From positions 4,566,401 to 4,630,400 of the forward strand of contig NC_133351.1 of assembly GCF_030506205.2 (NCBI RefSeq): a stretch of 64,000 nt of DNA, given 5' to 3'. Under the pieces are notes generated by a model. It was not told the DNA's origin and did not search any database. It was given only the letters and a program-made list of their open reading frames with translations. Below, one piece after another: positions 32,887 through 45,270 of this stretch (position 1 is its first letter; each line of letters starts with the position of its first letter). Both the position numbers and the translations under genes were made by a program. Origin of the DNA: Paramisgurnus dabryanus (Eukaryota; Chordata; Actinopteri; Cypriniformes; Cobitidae).

Positions 32887-34752
32887 CTAATGCACTTGTG
32901 TAATGCAAAGCTACTGTGATAATAAACGTAGATATATGTAAACATGTAATAAGATATATTTACGTACGAATTCCTTTAATATCAGCCTAGAAAATCAGTT
33001 GAAATCTGTTGTTGCGCATTCATTTGTTGACACTAAAGGCACACCGAAGTGTAGGCACACCGCCAAATATTTGAAACCATGCATACATTGTACGCATTGG
33101 TTGTGCATGTGCCTACAGGAGAATGTAGTAGGTAGCCTAGGAGATGCATTGCATTTTGTCGCGATGTGTTGAACGTCTGTGTACACGTACAAGTCAAATA
33201 AACATATTCTTTGCAAGGTGGTGCTTTCGACAGCGTGCATACGTTCGTGTACACATAAAAAAAACTTTTCGCCAGGCCTAATGCTGCAGAAATCAGACAT
33301 ATTACCATTAAATATAACAGTGTTGCATCCATAAGCACTCTTTACATTGAAATTTACATTTAGCATGCCAAAATCAAGCCTGAAACTGCTACGGTCAAAT
33401 TTGTAAAGGCTATAATCTACCGTGATCAGGCCGCAACGCATCCAGAATTTAATAAAGCCCTTGTTTTTCTCTGGACCCCATCCTTCCACAACCACAGCAA
33501 TAGCTGTATAATCTCATAGTCCGTAGCGCTGACCGCGGTAAGACACACACACTGGAACTGCATCCAAACCAAATGTAAAACAAAACACTACTCCCAAAGT
33601 GACCCAAGTAGCAACTTGTCCTTTTAAAATAAACGTTTGGGGGAATAACCTTTTCTTGGACCCTTCTAATTCAGCCAAGCATTACCGGCTCTCTTTGTCG
33701 CTTTTCGCTCTCTCTCTCTCTCTCTTTGGGTCTCCCGCCGGGATGCACCATGGTGATGTCACAGTGTGAAGCAGAGGACCAAATGCATGCAACAGGAAGT
33801 CACTCCCAGAATTCCAGGCCACAGACAGTCCAGCACGTGATATCAGACCGTGACGTCTCGGAGGGTTCGTAAGTGCTGGCTTGTCTTTGGGAAAGGAACA
33901 GAGGTGTGGGTAGGGCCTGCTTTGTTAACCTCCATCTGAACTGCACTCTAGTTACTCAATGCTTCATATCATCAAAGCAGCTGACCGACGCTGTATCACA
34001 GTTTCAGTTTTATAAAGCATTCTCCTAGTGCAGAGCGCTATGGTGTTACATGGCTCACGATTCTGTAAATAAATCTAAAACTCAACCGGCATATATGGTA
34101 TCTAGTCAATTTCAGAGCTTAATGCTTTGTCGTTAAAACAGCAGTTTTAATAGAAGATAAATGTGAAGGTACCACCTTGTTTTTTTTGTTTTATAGCTCC
34201 ATGCAACTTAGGAAAGCTGGAGAAGCGATTTGGATAAGGGATAAGGTGTTTTTTATGTTGGTATGCTTCGGTGTCTCCTCATGAATACAGACTAAATGTT
34301 TCAGTGTTAATTTTTAACAAAGAAACAAAAATAAGTCAAATGAACCTTTGCTGAACTGATATGCACTGACATGAAGTGAGCAGAGATGAGTTTCCAGTTC
34401 AATCTCTACGGGAGCTGAGTTTGTGGAGAGCAAAGCAGCAAAAAGTTTTGCTGAACTTTTCTGGGCAGTAGTCAATCGCTGTGGGGTGAAGAAAGGCCAA
34501 GTTTGTGACATCTGTAATGAGCATTCAAATCTGTTTTCTGGGAAAAATATCCTAATCAGTACTTTTGTTTTGTTGCATTAATCCGAGAGTTTATCTTGAC
34601 CTTACTGAACTGAACTAACCTAAACAACATGACTTGCTTGGTCAACCAGTGTCAGCGCCTATTTTCAAACTAGATTTAACCTTATTTTTATGCATTATCC
34701 AACACTTGATCTAAAACTACACATTCAAACTATACATTTTATTAAGATGTGT
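32887..34752. other. unassigned sequence, partly GC-richer
   Basis: Includes a short (CT)n run at 33709-33725, followed by a complex stretch to about 33960 with GGTGATGTCACAG, CACGTGATATC and CCGTGACGTCTC, which look like CRE-type and E-box-type sites. This could be a promoter or enhancer but no transcript evidence exists here. A 166-codon minus-strand frame (32995-33495) starts at a non-ATG codon and has no recognised domain. Confidence 0.35.
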
Positions 34753-34825
34753 AAACCCTGGAAATCAAACCCATGACCTTTTGCACTGCTACAGTATTGC
34801 AATACAAATTGAGCTACATGAACAC
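34753..34825 (-). mobile_element. tRNA-derived SINE head, minus strand
   Basis: On the minus strand it reads TCATGTAGCTCAATTTGTAT, then GCAAAAGGTCATGGGTTTGA, with A- and B-box-like parts in tRNA order. It is diverged. The tail would lie to the left (around 34690-34720), where a poor match to the SINE tail is seen. Confidence 0.6.
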
Positions 34826-36315
34826 CAGTAAAAACGTTTTGGATGTGGTAAGATGGCATCTTCAATAGGGGATATAGCAAATTAATTTTTTTCAAGCAAT
34901 AAATGTCCAGAGAAATATTTCCTGTGATTTACAGTCCAAAACAGGCGGCATTTCCGAACGTTTGGAGCTTTATATAATGCTACTCTTTCCAAGTCTACCA
35001 CTTCAAACTCATTCATTTCCCATCTACAAAATTGCAGGAAGGCTTAAAAATCACCATCCAAGAAATTCTTGGCTTCACTTCGCCTTGCCGGTGCATCACA
35101 GTGATTAAGACTGACTCTTGACTTATATCGACTAAGTTTGAGGGATTATCAGTGATTTTTGAAACACCACCCGGCTGAAATGGGTGTTAACTACACAAAT
35201 ACAGTCTCAAAAGTTCAAAGCCTGAAAACATGGTTACTTTATTCTGGCCTATTTTTTTCCAGTACCTTTCTCAGCTTCTCCATTTCTCTGTTCAGCTAAA
35301 ATGGTTTTCCTTCCAAGCCAAATATTACGCGTCAATCAAACAACAGAAAGCGTATGCTCACATGTCTTATGCACTGCTTGTGCTTCATCCAGATTAGACA
35401 TTAAATGTTGACAAAATGAAAATGGCTTTACGATGAAACATTCAAATGGTGTTAACCTTACTGGGTGTTTGGTTTCTAAAACAAAACAAAAAAACTCTAC
35501 ATTACACTTTTTCTGTCCCCAGGACTTTATATGTATAAAAATGCAAGAAAACTAACTCATTTTATTATTAAGCAAAGTGTCCTGTGTGTTAATGTAACAC
35601 CAAATATATAATGTAAAATATTAATAAAACTACTTAGAAAACAGAAAAACAGCATTTTATCCATCCCCAGAAATTCTTCAGATATCTTTATTTGTTTGCA
35701 TTTTTGTGTGGGTCCATATCCTATCTTTATTATTCATATATTTTTACCATTGGAAAGAGTCTTATTATTTTAGATACAATTTTAGTCATGTCGACAGGAT
35801 TTCAGTCAGTTACCCAACACGTTCCCATGATATTACAAAGCAGCCGAAAATAGTGTTAGCAGGGGACTATTTTCAGGCAATGCCATGTTACGGCAGCAAA
35901 GACCCTGATTAGTACGCCAGAATGAGAGTATAGTTTCTAGCCATATCTGCCTAGAAAAATCACAACTTTTAATTTTCTGTGAATCTTTGTACACGATGTA
36001 CTGTAACTACAGAAGAGTCAAGTTTTAAATAGAAAACATATTGAAACTCTTGGTTATGCTCGATGCTAATGGTCTAATGAGATTGAATGGATTATGCTAA
36101 GCTACACTAAAAGTGGTACTGCCAGATCCGGAGATCAGCTGAATGAATTCCAAAATTGTAAAAATCTTATATTTAAATCTAAGGGAGCTGGAAAATGAGC
36201 ATATTTTCAAAAAGAGTGGAGCGTCCCTTTAAGGGTGTTCAGTAAAGGTTCTTTATGGAACAATACATCCAAAAAGTTGCTTCTTTGGCAACCTACAGCA
36301 GCATTATGTTTAACT
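34826..36315. other. unassigned sequence
   Basis: AT-rich sequence. A small decayed miniature repeat near 36236-36295 (AAAGGTTCTTTATGGAACAA) is the only structure noticed. Confidence 0.4.
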
Positions 36316-36709
36316 GGGCGTTCACACCAGACGCGGTAAAGGCAGCAAGCGTGCGTGATTTACATGTAAAGTCAATGCAAAGGCGCGATTAGGCATCCTG
36401 CAGCGCGAAACGTGCGAATTGAGCGTTGCCGCGGGAAACACGCAAGTTGAAAAATCAGAACTTTGGCGAATTTCCGCACCACATTAACCAATCAAGACCT
36501 TGCTGCAGTAGTGACGTGATTACAGGAAGCGAGCCGAGTCTCAGTGTAGTCGCAGAAGCCCCTCCCATGATGCACATTTCTCCCTGAATGTCTGGAATGA
36601 CTAGAATTTCACGCGCAAATGAAGCGGGTAAACTCAAAATGTTCAAGCGTCCAACTACGCGCGATTAGCGCATTTTTGCCGCCTCTATCGCGGCTGGTGT
36701 GAATGCACC
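36316..36709. mobile_element. GGGCGTTCACACC-ended MITE
   Basis: The left GGGCGTTCACACCAGACGCG and right CGCGGCTGGTGTGAATGCACC are inverted termini of a 394-bp element rich in CGCG words. The segment AAACTCAAAATGTTCAAGCG recurs as a complement at 49360-49421. The superfamily is not settled. Confidence 0.8.
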
Positions 36710-38830
36710 ATAAGAGGGTAAAGTATAAACGTAACACATCCCTGTGGGTGTGAATTTAGCTCACATTAAATGGATTTTGACTGTGATCCATTCAGCATCA
36801 ATCTAAACACCTCCGTGAGATTTAACGTATCGGCTTTACATGCGATCGCTTTACACATCAGTCAGACGGCTCTTTCTGTCTAAATGGGAAAAGTTCTTGG
36901 CCTGTTGAAGTTGTAAAAAGCACCAGACCTTTTGAAGTAGATGGAGATCCGGCTATGCGAGACTTTGACCTTTTCAGCTTAAATCAGAGGAATCAGCCTG
37001 TATGTTCCATAGCTGAGCCTCACACTACGCAGACGGCCATCAGTAATACCTAAAACACTTCCTTTCAAATTACGTCCATTATCTGAGAGGAAGAGTTGAG
37101 TCCTGTGTCCTTCTCACTTTTCAAGAGGAAAACATGATGTATTAGAAGAACTAAATCTGTTCACCACTGCTGCTTAGTGACAAAACGAAACTGCACAACC
37201 TTAACAAGGGGTAAGTGATATATGGCAAATACTCACAATATATAGGCTACTGTATATTAACTTTCAAAGTGCATCAAAGTTTGATCTCAATCATTCTTTG
37301 CAATATTTGATTGAATGACCTTACTTAGTCAGATATCAAGGTTGTATTTTCACAGCAAAAATGACTTGCACATAATATATCTAACAAAGACTGAGTAACT
37401 AGTCAACATTTGAAGTGGATCAACATCTTACATAAGAGTAGTCTTTGTGTTTTGAACAATACCCGTTCTTGCAACAGTTCCATTGTATGTTAAACTATTT
37501 AAATGCTTGACTATTCACTTTGTGTATCTTCAGGAAGGGTGCGCTGTAATGTGTTGAATTGTAAGGGTTGGACTTTTGGAAAGGCACCGAATGACTTCCA
37601 TGTGTGCTGGGCACCGGGGCAGCATATGAACTGACTACTAAAGAACACTACTTTGAAGTAGGGTTTCAATAAACGCGTAAAAAGACTAGAATGATGTGTG
37701 TGACATTGTTTGGCCATTTCAACTTATAACCATCATCCGGAGACATTAAAAAAACAACAACACAGCTGTATTAGGGAAAAAAATATTTTGGAGCGGAAAG
37801 CAGAACTTTAATCCATTCATGAGAGTGAATAAACTGACTACTTAAAGTACGAGAACTTTGTAGTCACTACACTACATTACAGCTCATTCAAAATCTACTT
37901 CAAAGCAATGAGCTCTGAGCCCGCAACCAGCTTCATGTTCCCATGTATGCTGAAGACTTTGCCTACAAAACTAATGTCAAGTATTTAGATCAAAAGGTTT
38001 TCAACATCACCAAAAAACATCAGTTCTGTCAAGTGTGTCCAAAGTTTTAAAACAGCCACCCCTGCACCACCTGCAAAAAAATCGACATGTTTTAATTTCA
38101 ATAGAACTGACAATCAAGTCAAGTTTTCTAGTACTTCTAGTACTTCTTTGAACCAGTATGTCCATGCTAGATTAAAATTTGTCTGTTTTCATGGTTTTGC
38201 GGTTTTTAAAGTCGGAAATTAAATGTGCTCTCAGTTTGTCACACCACAGAAAAATGTGTTATCAACCACCAAGACAAATTTGAATGATTTGAAAAACCGC
38301 CAAGTAAACAAAAAAGTTATTAAAATCTTGGTAAAAACAGCTCTCAAATGCTGGGGGCGTGTCCACTGCCTGCGCTGAAACCACGCCCACTCGCCAGAAA
38401 GCCGTCTCTTTCAACTTTCAAATATCGCTACAACCTGAATGGATGCTTGCGATTGTTTTAGGGACGGGGCCATGCTTGGTGGCTCCAGTGCATTATCAAG
38501 CCCCACCCAAATAATCCTGAACAGAAATATGGAAAAACTGTTTTTAAAGTGTAACTCCACAATTCAATACTATATAGGTCAGAGACTTTGTAACGCGATT
38601 CAGCAAAACATATATAATGTTTTTAGAAAAAAATGCCTTCAAATGACTTTAAAGGAATGTTAAAGGGCAAGTTAAGCTTTATTAACAGCAATAAAATTCG
38701 TAATGAGTTGTCTATCAGTGTGCAAAATTGTGGTTACATACATCAACACACCTACAACTGAAGTAAACCAAAACAATGTACCTACATTGCGACTTACGGT
38801 GGATTAGAAGATATTTATTTATTTTCGGTA
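36710..38830. other. unassigned sequence with one probable repeat
   Basis: Mostly without structure. The block 38340-38560 (GGGGGCGTGTCCACTGCCTG onwards) resembles a dispersed fish repeat from memory, but its ends are not visible to me. Confidence 0.35.
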
Positions 38831-38899
38831 TGAGTCACTGGGTTCGAACACATGAGCTTTCGCGTTGCAAATGCAATACTCTACCACTAAGCTATGTAG
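38831..38899 (-). mobile_element. tRNA-derived SINE head, minus strand
   Basis: The minus strand reads TAGCTTAGTGGTAGAGTATT, then GTGTTCGAACCCAGTGACTC, clear A- and B-box parts. The acceptor stem does not pair, so this is a SINE relic, not a tRNA gene. It lies just before a TTAA element. Confidence 0.72.
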
Positions 38900-38934
38900 A
38901 AATATTAATACACTTTTTTATTGTTTAAAGAGCA

Positions 38935-39472
38935 CCTATCGTCCGATTCACAATTTACATTTCCTTTGGTGTGTAAGTATATTAGTACATGTGAACGATA
39001 TGCAAAAGGTACAAACCCCAAAGTAAACGATGACGCGAGTTATCGTCTCCAACGTAAATCTCTTTTCTTTGACTACAACAAACACATGGATTGTAGGCAA
39101 CAGTTTACTTCCTGGGATTGGTGATGTAGACAAGACCGAAATTATCATAATTCCTCCTGCTTTGACACACAGGCTGTAAGTTAACTCCTGTTAGCATTGA
39201 ATGATGCGCAAATCTTTTAAACATGGTAAGGAGCGTCACATTTCCTGCTGACGTCAGTATTCAGGCCAATCACAATGTACAGATTAGCTAGCCAATCAGG
39301 GACACAGTGCTATTCAAATCAATGAGTTGTGTACAAAATAAGAGCGTTTGAGGAAAGGAGGGATATCTGGAGCTACAAATGTACGATATGTTGAAAATAA
39401 TGCATTTTTTTAACCATAAACCACACTAAACTAACAACTAATGTTGTTTTTCAGCAATAAAATAGGTCATCT
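38935..39472. mobile_element. TTAAAGAGCACCTAT element, copy 1
   Basis: It starts TTAAAGAGCACCTATCG. The interior (AGTAAACGATGACGCGAGTT, TTACTTCCTGGGATTGGTGA, GACAAGACCGA) is collinear with 47244-47730. The right end is decayed near AATAGGTCATCT. It is non-coding. Confidence 0.75.
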
Positions 39473-40293
39473 ATTTATTTAATCTATTTATTTAAACTGT
39501 AAAATCTAAACTATTCTTTTTGAGTATTTGTCAGATTGTGAGATATGAGAAGGTCATATGTGTATGTTGTGAATGTATAACACAGACAGTTAGTAAGCAA
39601 CACTATCACACTAATCTCATGCTAACACTGGATCATGTTTAAGCGACATGAATAATAAATAAATTTAAAGTCTCTTGCTACTGTATGCTTTTGAAACCGT
39701 GGTTATTATAATGTTTACTGTCTACAACCTTATTGTAAAGTGTTACCAATATTTCTTTAGTAAATCTGCAGTGATGTGATCATAACATTCATTATTTCAC
39801 ACAAAATAACAGAGCTCTCGGTTTGGCACAGTAAAAGCACTATAAATGTATAAACAGACACCTGTGTTCTCAAACCATGCACATATTTTTACCATCTGCT
39901 TTGATTACTTTGGTATTTACATTAATGATGGCAGAACACCTTTTAAAACCTTTTGTACCAGTTACAAGCTGAAACATCATTCTTGGATGATGTGCTATAT
40001 AATATTAACTCCAAACACATGAGGACCAAGGTCAGAGGTTGAAATAAGCATCAGTATTGTTTTCTCTCTGTGGGCTGAAGATGATTTCTCTGCTTTCTCA
40101 TGTAAATGTGATGAAACGCCTTCACTGCCCTGACCAAGAGTTATGAAACATGAGGAGGTGGTTGTAATATTAAACAGATGAAACTATGAAAAGAAGCTCG
40201 TCAAGACAAACTTTGAATGTTGTGTTGACAAAACTTTATCTGAAAGTTTAAGAAGCCTGACAGACAGACATATTCATGAATATCATGACTTTA

Positions 40294-40521
40294 CTGTAAG
40301 TTAAGTCCTGTTAGCATTGCATCGTACCGAATCTTTTCAAAATGATGAGTTGTTTCGAAAATCCGTGCGTTTCAGGAAGAGAGGGAAATCTGGAGCTACA
40401 AAAAAGTACAGTATGTGGAAAATAATATGTTTTTTTAACCATAAACTACCAAACATATTGTATCATACCAAATACACAAAACGACATTGTGTTTAAGCAC
40501 TGAAATATAGGTGCCCTTTAA
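40294..40521. mobile_element. TTAAAGAGCACCTAT element, right-half copy 2
   Basis: GTTAAGTCCTGTTAGCATTG through ATAGGTGCCCTTTAA matches the right half of 47244-47730. The left half is absent. Together with copy 1 this suggests separate insertions or a rearranged pair about 0.8 kb apart. Confidence 0.7.
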
Positions 40522-41711
40522 AACAATCCATCATAGGCTAAATTTCACCCCAACAGGTTGTGTTTGACCCCTTTCGACCCAACGCAACTGTGTAATTGTA
40601 CAAATAAAAAATTAATAAAGAGTATTGAGTCAAAACAGGCAAAATGTGTTTAGTGGATGTAAGCCAAAAAGTAAACTCTAACACAACTAAACCAGTATAC
40701 ATGCTCTCAAACCAGCATAATTAAACTGTTTACACATCAACAAGCCATATCAGCACATGCGTATCGGCCATGTGCAGCTTTCTTTTAAGAGACCAAGTCA
40801 TAGGAAAAGAGCAAATGATCTTCTACTTCTTAAGAATGAACAATTAAATGTAACAGAAAACGTGACCAATGACGTCACCAGTGCTCTATAACCTGTTTGA
40901 TTATGTTACACCAAAAATAGAAGCAGGACTATAAATAGAAAGTCTCTCCTAGTTTAGATTGGTTTAAGTTAACCTTTGTAAATTCTTAATTAACTTATCA
41001 CTTTGCGTGTCATTCAATATTCCTGCTGGCCAGATGCCGAAACGCACGTCCGTAGGAAAAGCACGTCAAATAAACCCATGTGAGTGTGCACAAAGTAAAC
41101 GAAAAGCATCAAATGTAAAAAAGCATGTTTAACTTTTTTCAATGTATTGATTTATGACGCCTCTGTAATTTGCTTGTATGACAAAATCCTAACCATCATG
41201 GAATGTGAGAAACGTCTGATCTGGATCACTTTATGCTTTCAGTTCCATGCAGGCTCTTAATGCTAAGTGCACGGAAAATGTATTGCTATCGAGATTGACG
41301 TTATCACGTAATTTAACACTTGCTTACATCGCACAATTTTTAAGACGTATGCAGATTTTTTTATAGCAGGCATCATCACACACCTGCTGACTTTGAAAAT
41401 GTCTACAGTATGTGAAAAACAGCATCACATACTAAATATGAGTCAAGGTTTTTATAACACCACAACATTACGCAGAAACAAGTGCGTTCTCAATGATCCA
41501 TTATGAAAATTAACCATAGTTTTATTATTTAAGTTTATTAACTTGATTTTTGATCACCATTTGTCACTTTTGTAACCATAATGTTATTTTTTTTATTTGT
41601 AGTCAAACCATGGTTAATTTTTGAAAAGGATAGACTTCATCAATATTTTTATTTTATATAGTATGTACACAGTATGCATGTATGTATATAGCATGTATTA
41701 TAATATAATAT
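40522..41711. other. unassigned sequence
   Basis: AT-rich sequence without coding frames or recognised repeat ends. The interval 39473-40293 is similar and also holds nothing I can name. Confidence 0.4.
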
Positions 41712-42122
41712 GTGACCCTAGAACACAAAACCAGTAATAAGGGTCAATTTGTTTTATTGAGATTTATAAATCATATGAAAGTTGATTAAATAAGCTTTCC
41801 ATTGATTTATGATTTGTTAGCATAGGACAATATTTGGTGAAGATACAATTATTTGAAAATCTGGAATCTGAGGTTGCGAAAATCGCCTTTAAACTTATAA
41901 AGTCCAAATAAAGTCATTAGCATCACATATTACTAATGATAAATATTTCATTGATATATATCCGATAGGAAATGTACAAAATATCTTCATGAAACATGAT
42001 CTTAACTTAAAATTTTAATGATTTTTGGCATTAAAAAACATAATTTTGACCCATATGTATTGTTGGCTATTGCTACAAATATACTCGTGCAACTTATTCC
42101 TGGTTTTGTTGTTTAGGGTCAA
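41712..42122. mobile_element. GTGACCCT-ended interspersed element
   Basis: The left GTGACCCTAGAACACAAAAC and right CCTGGTTTTGTTGTTTAGGG (then TCA) are inverted. The interior includes AATAAGCTTTCCATTGATTT, GAAAATCTGGAATCTGAGG and TTGGCTATTGCTACAAATAT. I recognise this as a repeat widespread in cyprinid genomes. It is non-coding, and class assignment is left open. Confidence 0.82.
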
Positions 42123-42760
42123 ATATATGTATTATTTTACTTTTTAAACTCTGACTTTTTAGAGACTATTCGACACACATTTGAACACACCGTTTCAATA
42201 ATAACAAAGTCATAATCTGCCAGCGAGTTTGGTTGAGCATTGGGCTCGATGAGGAACTCTGGCTGCGAGAGAGAGATTGTAAATAAGTGAGAGTTTAAAA
42301 TAGCCATCAGCTGAATATGGTTTTGGCAATAAAAGTCCTGGGAATGGCTGCGTCCATGTTGCGTGCCCGCCCGCAGTGGGAGGAGATCCTGGTGTGTGTT
42401 TGGCTGAGTCAGGCGTTCGGCTCAAAGCGGCAGGGTTACGAGCACAGGTGTGGCCTATTACCTTCCATCTGGAGGCCATAACATTGAACCCTTGTCCCAG
42501 CAGGGGCGGGGCACTCGGGCATAAATTCCCAAAGCTTAAATTAGTGTGAGGACGCAATATTGCAGCTCCTCGTATGATCCTGTCACCAATTAGGCAGCTG
42601 AGATTTTATTCTGCAGTCCTTGGTCTGTAACTATTTCTGCTTTTTATGAAGCTAAAAAGGCTTCTGGTAAGACGAGCCTGAGACCGACAAGTTTAGTAAG
42701 AGTTTACAAGACAACATTCAGAAAAGCATCCTAGCAGTATTTTAGATTTTTCTGAAGGAT
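42123..42760. other. unassigned sequence with a GC-richer core
   Basis: The part 42230-42545 is complex, GC-richer and repeat-free (for example GGAATGGCTGCGTCCATGTT). The 115-codon minus-strand frame here has no recognised domain. It could be conserved non-coding DNA. Confidence 0.35.
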
Positions 42761-43245
42761 ATAGTATCTATACTATGCAGAAGATACAAATACTGCCATT
42801 ATGTATACTCTACACGCAATACTATGCCAAACTATGTGGTAAATAAATGTATTTTCTTTATAACTTGGCGGTAGAGCATTGCGTTTGCAGCGCAAAATGT
42901 CATGGATTCCAAGTATAGACTGTAAAAAAGATGGACTATGCGACGTCGCCTCCTTCCATTGTAATGAATTGAAGCCAAAAATGTCTGACCATGGTCGCCA
43001 CCATTTTACGTGAAAACGTCAGTTTGGAGCTAAGGCATGTGCAGAAGGAATCGTCCATGGACCCGGAGGCAGAGCCACGGTATCAAAATTCCGCCCAAAT
43101 GCTCGCGCACCCAATTCAACCACGCCGATCATAACAAAACACACCACGTTTCTATAACATCAAATAACTAGCTTAAATGAAACTTTACACAAAAATTAAC
43201 AATTGAACGTTTATCAGCATGATAACAACTATATAGTAGGCCTAT
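42761..43245. repeat. 485-bp tandem duplication, copy 1
   Basis: It starts ATAGTATCTATACTATGC and carries GATACAAATACTGCCATTAT, a SINE head (42861-42912) and the first part of the AGACTGTAAAAA element. All of this repeats in order from 43246 with roughly 10 per cent differences. Confidence 0.85.
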
Positions 43246-43720
43246 ATAGTATCTATACTATGCACAAGATACAAATACTGCCATTATGTATACTTTACAT
43301 GCAATACTATGCCAAACTATGTAGTAAAAAAATAAATATTCTGTAGTATAGCTTGGTGGTAGAGCATTGCGCAAAAGGTCATGGGTTCCAACCATAGACT
43401 GTAAAAAAAGATGGATGACGCGACGTCGCCTTCTTCCACTGTAATAAATTGAAGCAAAAAATATCCGACCATGGTCGCCGCCACGTTACGTAAAAACGTC
43501 AGTTTGGAGCCAAGGCATGCATAGAAATAATCGTCCGTAGAGCCAGAGGCGGAGCCACTGTATCAAACGCTCGGCGGCCAATTCAACTACGCCAATCACA
43601 AAGACACGCCCCATTTCCAACGCATCAAATTACTAGCTAAAATAAAACATATCACAAAAATTAACAATTGAACATATATCAGCGTGATAACAACCACCTT
43701 AAAGGACCAAAACAATCTTT
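43246..43720. repeat. 485-bp tandem duplication, copy 2
   Basis: The second unit of the tandem pair. Its SINE and its inserted element continue beyond the duplicated length to 43945, so copy 2 is the more complete one and copy 1 is truncated at its right side. Confidence 0.8.
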
Positions 43721-43945
43721 CGGAAAATTTTATTGGAAGTGCAAATAATTTTTTTATTTAGAGCAGGGTCCCATTCGTTTGCATGGAGGGGCGGGGTTTA
43801 TGACTTGTACTGCAGCCAGCCACCAGGGGGCGGTCAAAGAGCCAGCGGCTTCACTTTTCAAGATGTATGAGGCACACCCGGTTCCAACACAGGGATCAAA
43901 TAAAAATGCTGATAAAATAAAAATGTATATCTTGTAATGCACTGG
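43348..43945 (+). mobile_element. tRNA-derived SINE interrupted by another element
   Basis: The head is AGCTTGGTGGTAGAGCATTG with GGTCATGGGTTCCAAC. The body resumes after 43888 with ACAGGGATCAAATAAAAATG, then AAAATGTATATCTTGTAATG and CACTGG. The interruption 43393-43879 is flanked by GGTTCCAAC on both sides. Confidence 0.75.
43393..43879. mobile_element. 487-bp CATAGACTGTAAAAA element with 9-bp duplication
   Basis: It starts CATAGACTGTAAAAAAAGAT and ends AAGATGTATGAGGCACACCC. It sits between two copies of GGTTCCAAC (43384-43392 and 43880-43888), so insertion produced a 9-bp target duplication. The termini do not form an obvious inverted repeat and there is no A-rich tail. A 9-bp duplication is usual for MULE-type elements, but the class is unresolved. 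It contains CACCAGGGGGCGGTC near its right end. Confidence 0.7.
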
Positions 43946-45270
43946 AAAAATATAACATATTTCCTCCTGCCATTTTATAAAGCAAAAGTGAGTGATTTTG
44001 CCATGGCAAAGAGTAAAATTTTAATCACCCCACTGTGTTTCAGTCCTGAGATTGTAATGCACAGCACCACATTGTTATTGCTTTATTAAATAACTACACT
44101 AATAATGATTGAAGGGAACTGTGCACTTGACGCACTTGGATTATGTATTTCTGAACAGTTATATAAACGACCTTCAAGAGCGAATATAGAATAAGGGTGA
44201 AATACAAGATTCTAGGAAACAGTTACACTGGTTGAAATCTAACCAGACATGAACACGCTGAGAGGCATCAGGTTTCCAAAACGTCCATTATTGCTCAAGT
44301 TGTGGATGGCCCAGTGCACACGCTCACACCCTCACGCTAACAACAAGAGTAATTCTCCTCTGACAGCCTGTTCAGGTGAGTGCACGAGAGCTATGATCCC
44401 AGTCTAGACAAAATGTACCAGGTGGAAATACTTCAGATCGCCGTAGCCCTGAGACACATTCTGCCTCCTCCCTTCTGTAATCAAACCTTAAATACTTTAG
44501 AGTTGAAATATTTGGCAAAATGTGTTTCGCTTAAACTGATGTTCCACAAACACACCCCAGTCAATATGCCAAACACCATCACTCGTTCAGCATCGAACGC
44601 AGCTGTGGCGAATAACATGTGACATGCAACGAAATCCTTCTGTTGCGACGAGCCATATCATGCTAAGGTTCATTTATAATGCTGGTAGGATTGCTAATAC
44701 ATTTATATACATTTATATTTGTTGCCGCCAATGGCCTCTTGGGCAGCTCTCCTGCTTCTCCGACGACTTGTGTTCATTTCACATCCCAAGGTGCTGCTTG
44801 GGTCCTGTTCCCATTTCTGTCCACCCTATACTTGCTGTCACTCTATACTGTCTTGTCAATAAGGCCACGTGTATAGTATGCTACATGGTTTAAGTGACTC
44901 AATTCCAGTCACTTGTTTCTAACCAACAAACATGAAAGCATGAATTATGATACTCTCAGTTCAGTTTCAGGCCTCATTCATATGTGGAAATAACTCCGAT
45001 AAAAATCAGTTTTGTGCATTAGCGTCTGCCATCTAAGTGGACAAGAGGATGAAGGCTCAACTCAGTGGAGTAATGCTGACGTTTTATGGCTTGTATAGAA
45101 AACGTTGTGTCGTTTTGTATACACGTAAATCTTGTATAATAATTGTAGCTCCATTAATTGCATATCACAGTGCTTTTACTTTATTTGCAGCTTAAGATGT
45201 TCCAGTTCAGCTTCCAACTACTTTGGATTGTTTGGCCAAGTGTAAATGCAGATATGGGACAAGGACCTTT
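43946..45270. other. unassigned sequence
   Basis: No clear element ends or coding exons. Open frames at 44380-44622 and 44624-44893 lack recognisable domains. Confidence 0.4.

Noticed and set aside
31971..32908. Overlapping minus-strand open frames of 277, 224 and 203 codons
   Set aside because: They are the same repeat peptide read in three frames of a 16-bp minisatellite, with no flanking gene structure.
32995..33495. 166-codon minus-strand frame
   Set aside because: Begins at a non-ATG codon, has no recognised domain, and a second frame overlaps it. It is most likely chance, although it is the longest non-repeat frame outside the retrotransposon.
42210..42557. 115-codon Pro/Ala-rich minus-strand frame
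   Set aside because: Explained by local GC richness; no domain, start context or splice signals.
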